From contig JACQVL010000024.1 of the NCBI GenBank assembly GCA_016209865.1, positions 1-13,209 of the forward strand: a stretch of DNA of 13,209 nucleotides. Reading direction: 5' to 3'. The translations under genes and the position numbers were made by a program. The stretch is from Candidatus Latescibacterota bacterium (GTDB taxonomy: Bacteria > JAAXHH01 > JACQVL01). Positions 7,331 to 13,209 of the stretch are shown here, piece by piece. Position 1 is the first letter of the stretch. Every line of letters begins with the position of its first letter. A model generated the notes under the pieces. It ran no database searches. It was not told the DNA's origin and saw only the letters and a list, made by a program, of their open reading frames with translations.

Positions 7331-8380
7331 ATGCCACGCGAGTTGATCGCCCTCGATTGGAGTCACTTCGTCCTCAGGGAGTATGAAGACCCACCCTTAG
7401 GACCGACGCAGATGCGAATCCGGAGTGAATTCTCCTCCCCCAAACACGGCACGGAGTTGAGGGGGTACCGGATCAAGCCCCGTCCAGGACGATGGGACCG
7501 AGAGCTGGGCCTCTTCCTCTCGGACGAGGAATCACGGCCCCGGTTTCCAGGCTCACTGGGGAATACGACCGTCGGCGTCATCACGGAGATCGGGAACGAG
7601 GTCAGCGCCTTCCAGGTCGGCGACCGCGTGTTCGGCTATTTCCCCATCCGAGAGACCCACATCGCCGATGAACGCATCCCCTACCCGCAGTTCGGAGGCG
7701 TCCGGCGGCTTCCGGACGGGATGACGGCTGAGGAGGCAGCCTGCGTCGACCCGACCGTCTACGCCCTGACCGCCGTGCGGGACGCGAACATCAGAGTCGG
7801 AGACCGGGTCGCGGTATTCGGCATGGGCGCGATCGGTCTCATTGCCCTGCACCTGTCAAAACGGGCCGGAGCGTTCTTCGCGGCGGCCGTCGATCCCGTT
7901 GGCATCAGACGGGACGTGGCCGGGCAACACGGGGCTGATCTGGTCATCGACCCGACGAAGGCCGATGCCGGCCTGGAGATCAAGCTCGCCACGGACCGAA
8001 AAGGGGTCGATGTGGCTATCGAGGCGAGCGCGTCGTATGCCGGGTTTCATGATGCTATCCGGTGCCTCCACTTCGGCGGCCTGCTCGTCTCGTTAGCCTA
8101 CTACGAGGGCGAGGCCCGTGGCCTCTACCTGTCGGACGAATGGCACCGGAACCGGATCACCGTCCGTTCTGCGAGGGCGGATAGCGACCCGAATCGCGAT
8201 CACCCGATGTGGGACCGGAGGCGGTTATGGGATTCGGCATTCCGGCTGCTGGCCGAGAAGAGCATTCATGTCGAAGGAATCCTCCAACCCATCGTCTCGT
8301 TCGAGGAATCCGCAGAAGCGTATCGCAAGATCAGCGAATCGTCCGAAGGCAGTGTCAAGCTCGGCGTGGTGTACGAGTAG
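7331..8380 (+). CDS. Medium-chain dehydrogenase/reductase, zinc-free type
   Basis: 349 residues, normal for the MDR superfamily. The N-terminal GroES-like domain (1 to about 145) shows GNTTVGVITEIGNEV (77-91) and FQVGDRVFGYF (94-104). The Rossmann domain (about 145-290) has the cofactor loop GMGAIG (164-169) and an acidic D188 at the end of the second strand, which favours NAD(H). The usual catalytic zinc ligands are absent: SSPKHGTEL (35-43) replaces the Cys-containing loop, PGSLGN (73-78) replaces the GHE motif, and there is no four-cysteine structural lobe. This resembles the BchC-like subgroup of MDR proteins. Substrate is unknown; the flanking hydrolase and lyase genes suggest a sugar or sugar-acid derivative. 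It ends 13 bases before the next start. Confidence 0.85.
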   Translation: MPRELIALDWSHFVLREYEDPPLGPTQMRIRSEFSSPKHGTELRGYRIKPRPGRWDRELGLFLSDEESRPRFPGSLGNTTVGVITEIGNEVSAFQVGDRVFGYFPIRETHIADERIPYPQFGGVRRLPDGMTAEEAACVDPTVYALTAVRDANIRVGDRVAVFGMGAIGLIALHLSKRAGAFFAAAVDPVGIRRDVAGQHGADLVIDPTKADAGLEIKLATDRKGVDVAIEASASYAGFHDAIRCLHFGGLLVSLAYYEGEARGLYLSDEWHRNRITVRSARADSDPNRDHPMWDRRRLWDSAFRLLAEKSIHVEGILQPIVSFEESAEAYRKISESSEGSVKLGVVYE

Positions 8381-8389
8381 AAAGGGGAG
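8381..8389 (+). promoter_or_regulatory. Shine-Dalgarno that sets the start of the lyase-propeller gene
   Basis: AAAGGGGAG directly follows the dehydrogenase stop and lies four bases before the ATG at 8394. The open frame extends back to 8118 inside the dehydrogenase gene, but only the 8394 start has an SD and avoids a long overlap. Confidence 0.8.
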
Positions 8390-8393
8390 TCTG

Positions 8394-11300
8394 ATGCACG
8401 ACGACGAAATCCGCCAACTCAAAGACTTATCCCTGCACACCAGGCTCACCGGGGACAGCGCGCCTCTGGCCTGCATCGTCATCCCGTCGGGTGAGCCGTA
8501 CCCGCGCCTCGCGCAGGCTATCCAGCGCACGGTGCGCGCCGCCTCAGGCGTTCAACTGCCCATCCGGTTCGATACAGACATGCTCCCGGAGGAGGTTCGT
8601 CAGACGAACGTCATCGTCCTGGGGAACCTGGCCGATAACCGGCTGATCGAGACGCTGTATTACCAGTGGTATACCTTAGTCGACCGAAGCTATCCAGGCC
8701 CGGGCGGCTACGTCCTCCACACCATCCACGACCCGTGGGGGACCGGCCGTAACGTCATCATCGTCGGGGCGAGCGATGTCGAAGGAATAGAGAACGCGGC
8801 GGCTGAGTTCCAGCAGCGACTCCCCTCGACCAAAGACATCACCCTGGATCGGCTGCACCACGTCACATTCGGGTCGAGCCTTCAGCCGGTGCAAGACTAT
8901 CTTCTGCACTTGATCGATCAACCTCTGCAAGGCGATTGGGGGTTTGGCCTGCGGGGTGAACTGATCGGGTTGTATGGACTGTATTATCTCATCAGCGGGA
9001 TCGACGCCTTCGCTGAACGGTTCCGTGAAGGACTGCTCACGATGGTCGAGCTCGCCCCGGAACAGACCCCGGAAGTCCAGGTCCACTTGCGATTCTTCTC
9101 CAAGATGATCCTGTGGGACCTGTTGGAGGAAACTCCCGTCTTTACCCATCAGGATCGACTCACCATCACCAATTATTTGCTCCGTGTGTTGCGGTCGGAG
9201 GAAGGTTTCGCCAACAGCCGGTTTCAGGAGATGCTGGGGACGGATGCACCCCGACAGAACCATCAGACGATCCTGGCCACGGGACTCCTCTTCGGGGGGC
9301 AGTATTTCGATAAATATTACCATCTCCCTGAGGCCAAAGAGTGGCTTCAGGCCACAGACCGGCTGTTCGCCGTCTTTGCCCGGTACTTCAAACCGGCCTG
9401 TGACTGCAGCGACCACGGCTGGCGCATGACCATCCCCACCGCCATGCTGTACGGGATGGTCCGGGGAGACATGGCCAGCTTTGCCAACAGGGTGATCCGA
9501 CGCGCCGCAGAATGCGCCATCATCTGCTGTAACAACCTCGGACGCATGCCCGCCCTCGGCGACTGCGATCACGCGTTCTACCCGACCAGCCTGTTCGCTC
9601 AGGCCGCCCACTACTACCGGGATGGCCGGTACACCTACATGCTGCGCAAACGCCAGACAGCCGCCGATGAACCCTACCGCTCATTCCGCCTGCCGGGTGG
9701 GGATTTCGATGAATTTGAACGGGCGTTCGACAGCGGCGTGGAACCGCGTGAGCCGAACGAGATGGCCGGGATTGCAGTCGCCCCTTTAGACGCTCACTAC
9801 TACGAGATGCCGGAACGCTACCAGACCTACGCCAGACGGTTGTACGGCATCCCGATGCCCACGGCGAACATCCCGCTCAGCAGGACGTTCGACAAAATCT
9901 CACTGCGGACCGGGTTCTCAGTCAACGACCAGTACATGCTGATCGACGGAACCGGGGGCGGGAATCACTCGTACGAGGATGCCAACGCGATCGTGGAGTT
10001 TTCTCAATACGGCAAGGCGTTCCTGGTGACGGAGGATAGCCTCCACTGGCCGAGTTTCCGGGATCACAACGTGGTGACGGTCACGAAAGACGGCCTCGGG
10101 GCGACCTCTCCGTCCTTCGCCGGCCTGGAGCACGCCGTCGACTTCCCGACGGTCGGCTTCCTCCGCACGTCGCTCCGGGACTACAACCACGTGGACTGGT
10201 TCAGGAACATCATCTGGGTGAAAGGCCGCTATTTCGTTATCCTCGATGAGCTGGTCACGTTACAACCGGGCGACTATGCCTTCCAGTGCCACTGGAAGAT
10301 GATCGGCCAGCCATCGCTCACAGACGGCATGTTCATGGTCACTCAGCAGGACGACCAGGCGTTCGTCAAGAACGCCGACTCCATCCGGTCGTGGCTGGAC
10401 GAGGTGGATATCAGCCTGTCCACGGATCATGATGAGAAGAGAATCCGACTGAGGAAAGCACAATACGGGTTGGAGCGATTGGTGGCTTATGCCTTACACC
10501 AGCGCGCCGTGAGGCACATGACCCCTGGGGATCGCCTGGTGTTCCATAACCTCCTCTACGCCTCCTCCGCCAGCGCACCGTCCGCCTACGAGATCAGACG
10601 GCTCGGCGCCGGACTGGTCGAGGTGACAGGGGAGGACTCCACCGCGTACGCAGGTGTGGGCGTCCAGGATGGAGCCGTGCAGACAGACGCGCAGCTCTTG
10701 TACGTGACAGCACACGACTTCGCGCTCGTCGAAGCGACCTTCCTCCGTGACGACCACACCTGGTTTGCCAGCGACCATCCGGTTTCCGTGGAGTACTCTC
10801 TGACAGAGGGAAGAGGCATCGTTGACGCTAAGAACGCGACGAACCTTACCCTGCCTGCGGGTGAGCCGGGAGTCGTAAAAGTAGATGGACAAGCAGTCCA
10901 GATAGAACACCGGGAGACGAAGCACAACATCTCTCTGCTCACTGTTCCCGTGCCCGCCGGCCGGCATCTCATCGAAACAGTGCCTCTCGGAGACCGGACT
11001 CTCCCTTCATGCGTTCCCCTTTCACCGACTGTACCGACCACCGATCACCGACCACCGATCACCAGTCACCCAATTCCCCGTTGGACCTTCACCGGCTCAT
11101 CTCTCATCCTCGCCTGTCATATCCACGATGTCGACGCCGACGGCGAGCAAGAGCTCGCACTCGGTCTCCACGACGGAGCTATCCACCTCCTGAACGCGAA
11201 CGGCTCGCCCCGGTGGAGCTACCAGACCGGCGGCCCGGTCAACAGCATCTGTACGACTGATCTGGATGGAGATGGACTCTCAGAAATCGTGGCCGGGTCG

Positions 11301-12203
11301 GATGATGGCCAGGTCTACGCGCTCGACCGGGACGGGAGACTCGTCTGGCGGTATGCCCCTGAGTTCGGCTACCAGCACTGGCCGTGGTGGACGCAGGGTT
11401 CGTCAAAGATCAAGCGAGTCCATGCGGACGACCTGGACGGCGACGGGCATCCGGAGATCATCGCCGGCGTGGCCAATATGCGCCTCCATGTGCTCGATGC
11501 CCAGGGGCGCGAGCGCTGGAACGCCCGCACCGATCACGGCCTGTTCGTCACCCTGACGACCGCCGACCTGAACGGGGACGGCCTCCGGGAGATCGTCGGC
11601 GGAATGGCCATCAAAGCCGCCAACAGCACCTGCTTTGTGTTCGATTGGACAGGCCGGGTGCAAAAAACTTTCACGAACCACGGCTGGACCTCCCAGTTGA
11701 CCGCGCTGGTCGTCGACGATCTCGACGGGGACGGTAGACTGGAGGTCGCATGCGGCATCAACCGCGGGGAGAACCTCCGGGTGTTCGACGCGGACTCCGG
11801 CGCGCTCAGATGGTCGCAGACGATAGGAGATCCGATCACGGAGCTGATCGTCTATCCTTCACGCGCCGGGAAATGGCTTGTCGCAGGCTCGTCCAATTGC
11901 TACGCCTGTGCGTTTGACGGTCACGGTGAGAAGGCCTGGATCTGCGACCTCGACAGCCCGGTGACCCGGTTCGCCATCAGCCATCCCGTCGGAAATCGCG
12001 AGGTCGCCCTGCTTGCCGGCTGTGACGATGGCAGCCTCTGGATGATCGACAGTCATGGTCAGCAAAGACGCTGTCTGCCGCCGCTGGACGGACGGATTAC
12101 CGTCCTCTGGTCGGGGACGTTGCGGGTGTCCGACGAACCGGCGCTCGTCATCGGGGCCGCGCGTGCCGGGCTGGGGGTGTGGTCGTTGCACGACATGTGG
12201 TGA
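8394..12203 (+). CDS. Heparinase II/III-like protein fused to C-terminal beta-propeller with FG-GAP/VCBS-type calcium loops
   Basis: 1269 residues. Residues about 22-145 form an alpha/beta domain like the accessory N-terminal domain of some glycosidases (VIVLGNLADNRLIE; GRNVIIVGASDVEG). Residues about 165-430 are helical, consistent with an alpha/alpha toroid. Residues about 495-800 are a beta-sandwich with the heparinase II/III signature: IDGTGGGNHSYEDANAIVEFS (about 517-537, H525), then RDHNVVTV (556-563). A linker (about 876-896) rich in Pro, Thr and His is encoded by seven-base array D. Residues about 897-1269 are propeller blades with acidic loops DVDADGEQE (912-920), DLDGDGLSE (956-964), DLDGDGHPE (1013-1021), DLNGDGLRE (1058-1066) and DLDGDGRLE (1109-1117), alternating with W- and D-rich strands; the last blades lack a good loop. 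Role inferred: eliminative cleavage of an acidic or aminated polysaccharide, with the propeller for binding. No signal peptide is visible, odd for calcium-loop propellers, which are usually exported. Confidence 0.8.
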   Translation: MHDDEIRQLKDLSLHTRLTGDSAPLACIVIPSGEPYPRLAQAIQRTVRAASGVQLPIRFDTDMLPEEVRQTNVIVLGNLADNRLIETLYYQWYTLVDRSYPGPGGYVLHTIHDPWGTGRNVIIVGASDVEGIENAAAEFQQRLPSTKDITLDRLHHVTFGSSLQPVQDYLLHLIDQPLQGDWGFGLRGELIGLYGLYYLISGIDAFAERFREGLLTMVELAPEQTPEVQVHLRFFSKMILWDLLEETPVFTHQDRLTITNYLLRVLRSEEGFANSRFQEMLGTDAPRQNHQTILATGLLFGGQYFDKYYHLPEAKEWLQATDRLFAVFARYFKPACDCSDHGWRMTIPTAMLYGMVRGDMASFANRVIRRAAECAIICCNNLGRMPALGDCDHAFYPTSLFAQAAHYYRDGRYTYMLRKRQTAADEPYRSFRLPGGDFDEFERAFDSGVEPREPNEMAGIAVAPLDAHYYEMPERYQTYARRLYGIPMPTANIPLSRTFDKISLRTGFSVNDQYMLIDGTGGGNHSYEDANAIVEFSQYGKAFLVTEDSLHWPSFRDHNVVTVTKDGLGATSPSFAGLEHAVDFPTVGFLRTSLRDYNHVDWFRNIIWVKGRYFVILDELVTLQPGDYAFQCHWKMIGQPSLTDGMFMVTQQDDQAFVKNADSIRSWLDEVDISLSTDHDEKRIRLRKAQYGLERLVAYALHQRAVRHMTPGDRLVFHNLLYASSASAPSAYEIRRLGAGLVEVTGEDSTAYAGVGVQDGAVQTDAQLLYVTAHDFALVEATFLRDDHTWFASDHPVSVEYSLTEGRGIVDAKNATNLTLPAGEPGVVKVDGQAVQIEHRETKHNISLLTVPVPAGRHLIETVPLGDRTLPSCVPLSPTVPTTDHRPPITSHPIPRWTFTGSSLILACHIHDVDADGEQELALGLHDGAIHLLNANGSPRWSYQTGGPVNSICTTDLDGDGLSEIVAGSDDGQVYALDRDGRLVWRYAPEFGYQHWPWWTQGSSKIKRVHADDLDGDGHPEIIAGVANMRLHVLDAQGRERWNARTDHGLFVTLTTADLNGDGLREIVGGMAIKAANSTCFVFDWTGRVQKTFTNHGWTSQLTALVVDDLDGDGRLEVACGINRGENLRVFDADSGALRWSQTIGDPITELIVYPSRAGKWLVAGSSNCYACAFDGHGEKAWICDLDSPVTRFAISHPVGNREVALLAGCDDGSLWMIDSHGQQRRCLPPLDGRITVLWSGTLRVSDEPALVIGAARAGLGVWSLHDMW
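11033..11074. repeat. Heptanucleotide tandem array D, in frame inside the lyase-propeller gene
   Basis: Six units: ACCGACC, ACCGATC, ACCGACC, ACCGATC, ACCAGTC, ACCCAAT. Units 1-2 and 3-4 form a perfect 14-base tandem duplication (11033-11060). A related unit ACCGACT stands at 11024-11030. The array is 42 bases, hence 14 codons, and is read as a Pro/Thr/His linker beginning PTTDHRPPITSHP between the lyase-like part and the propeller. The first 23 bases equal those of array B. Confidence 0.9.
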
Positions 12204-12212
12204 GATTCCTTC

Positions 12213-12219
12213 AGGAAGG
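12213..12219 (+). promoter_or_regulatory. Shine-Dalgarno of the esterase-like gene, within a small inverted repeat
   Basis: AGGAAGG lies four bases before the ATG at 12224. It is the right half of ccttcaggaagg (12208-12219), a short inverted repeat that could pair weakly across the site. The helix would be only four pairs with a four-base loop, so an effect on translation is doubtful. Confidence 0.7.
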
Positions 12220-12223
12220 TTCT

Positions 12224-13209
12224 ATGCAGTCCTCTGGGTTGTATGACACCGTCCTCGACTTCCTCGGTAATGGAGAGCCGAAACAGATTCGCTCCTGGAC
12301 AGCCGCCGATGTCGCAGACCGGCAGGCCGCCCTTCGAGGACGAGTGCGCCGCGTGCTGGGCCTCAACCCCTGGCCGGAGCGCACTCCCCTTGCCGAGCAG
12401 CGAGTCGGCGTGGTTGAGCGGGACGAGTACACGATCCAGAAATACCTCATCCAGAGTCAGCCTGGCTTTTATGTCCCCGTCAACCTGTACGTTCCACGTG
12501 GGCTGAGCGGGCCTGCTCCGGCGATTCTCAACCCGCACGGACATTTCCCGGGCGGAAAAGCCGGCGGCCACTACCCTCCGTTCCATCCCATCGGCACCGT
12601 CCAGCCGCGCCTGATCGGCCTGGCTCGTCTGGGGTTCGTCGTGCTGGCCCTCGACGGAATCGGCTGGGGGGAACGAGCAAGAATCCGCCAGGACTGCGGA
12701 CACTGGACTCTATCCCCCCTCCTCACCGGCGGCTGCGTGATGGGCATGCAGGTCTGGGACAACATCCGGGCGCTGGACTTTCTCCTCTCACGTCCGGAGG
12801 TTGACCCGTTCAGGATCGGGATCACGGGCACGTCCGGTGGGGGCACACAGACCCTGCTGACCGCAGCCGTCGATGAGCGGTTGAACGCCATCGTGCCGGC
12901 CTGTTTCGGGACGAACTACCGGCACTGGTTCGAGCAGGAATTGGGCATCTCCGGGGGTATCTGTCTGTGCCTCTGGATTCCCGGCCTCACTGGTTTTGCG
13001 GAGTTTGCGGACCTCTGCGCTCTGCTCGCCCCCAGATCGACGATGTTCCTGTGCACCACCCAGGATGGCTGTCTCACTGAGGGCATCGAACGGATATTCC
13101 CCGATGTCAGGCGGGTCTTCGACCTGATGGGCGCCGGCGATCGCCTCCGGATGACCGTGGTGCCAGGGCCTCACGGCTACTACAAGACCGTCCGCGAGCC
13201 GATGTACGC
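12224..13209 (+). CDS. Alpha/beta hydrolase, acetyl-xylan-esterase-like, 3' end outside window
   Basis: 328 complete codons are readable without a stop before the window ends. The fold is an alpha/beta hydrolase related to acetyl xylan esterase and Abhydrolase_7-type proteins. Visible elements are the FYVPVNLYVPRG strand pair (82-93), ILNPHGH (101-107) with the HG oxyanion element, VVLALDGIGWGER (139-151), the helix WDNIRALDFLLSRPEVD (178-194), and the nucleophile elbow GTSGG (202-206, Ser204). D281 in CTTQDG and H317 in GPHGYY are well placed as the other triad members. There is no signal peptide. Expected role is removal of acetyl or similar ester groups from sugars, consistent with the flanking lyase- and glycosidase-like genes; the substrate is unknown. 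The SD at 12213 supports this start, 20 bases after the preceding stop. Confidence 0.82.
   Translation, partial: MQSSGLYDTVLDFLGNGEPKQIRSWTAADVADRQAALRGRVRRVLGLNPWPERTPLAEQRVGVVERDEYTIQKYLIQSQPGFYVPVNLYVPRGLSGPAPAILNPHGHFPGGKAGGHYPPFHPIGTVQPRLIGLARLGFVVLALDGIGWGERARIRQDCGHWTLSPLLTGGCVMGMQVWDNIRALDFLLSRPEVDPFRIGITGTSGGGTQTLLTAAVDERLNAIVPACFGTNYRHWFEQELGISGGICLCLWIPGLTGFAEFADLCALLAPRSTMFLCTTQDGCLTEGIERIFPDVRRVFDLMGAGDRLRMTVVPGPHGYYKTVREPMY

Noticed and set aside
8118-8393. 92-residue N-terminal extension of the lyase-propeller gene
   Set aside because: It lies wholly within the dehydrogenase gene in another frame, and a good SD directly precedes the ATG at 8394.
11033-11074. CRISPR-like array
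   Set aside because: The units are seven bases long and contiguous with no spacers, and no cas gene is present.

Overview
The window is a GC-rich stretch of bacterial DNA with eight protein-coding genes, all on the plus strand and closely packed; the last one runs off the right edge. No rRNA, tRNA, CRISPR array, transposase or convincing terminator is visible, and no gap between genes exceeds about 110 bases. Typical Shine-Dalgarno (SD) sequences precede most of the later genes. The mixture of carbohydrate-active families, seven-base tandem repeats and 'PHPRPLS'-type dispersed repeats is what one meets in large genomes of uncultured environmental bacteria (Poribacteria-, Planctomycetota-, Chloroflexota- or Armatimonadota-like). 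The sequence alone does not settle the phylum.

Left part (about 1-5230): envelope glycan synthesis. A short non-coding leader holds a perfect hairpin and a seven-base repeat array. It is followed by a soluble polyprenyl-phosphate sugar synthase (113-817), a fusion of a second family-2 glycosyltransferase with an S-adenosylmethionine (SAM) methyltransferase (858-2189), a large YfhO-type membrane protein (2256-4601) and a six-helix membrane protein (4622-5230). The pairing of a lipid-phosphate sugar synthase with YfhO recalls the Firmicutes CsbB/YfhO system: one enzyme loads a sugar onto a lipid carrier, the other uses it outside the membrane.

Right part (about 5237-13209): carbohydrate breakdown or remodelling. 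A glycoside-hydrolase-like protein with a GH42-like cysteine cluster (5237-7285) is followed by a medium-chain dehydrogenase that lacks the usual zinc ligands (7331-8380), a 1269-residue heparinase II/III-like protein fused to a C-terminal beta-propeller with calcium-loop motifs (8394-12203), and a partial acetyl-xylan-esterase-like alpha/beta hydrolase (12224 to the edge). None has a visible signal peptide, so intracellular processing of imported oligosaccharides is the simplest reading. No transporter or regulator is present.

The most unusual signal is a family of period-7 tandem arrays. Three lie at gene boundaries (63-97, 829-856, 7284-7311). The fourth (11033-11074) lies in frame inside the 1269-residue protein, exactly between its lyase-like part and its propeller. 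It contains a perfect 14-base tandem duplication, so unit loss or gain would shift the frame and remove the propeller. A different dispersed repeat forms the C-terminal tail of the glycosyltransferase-methyltransferase fusion.
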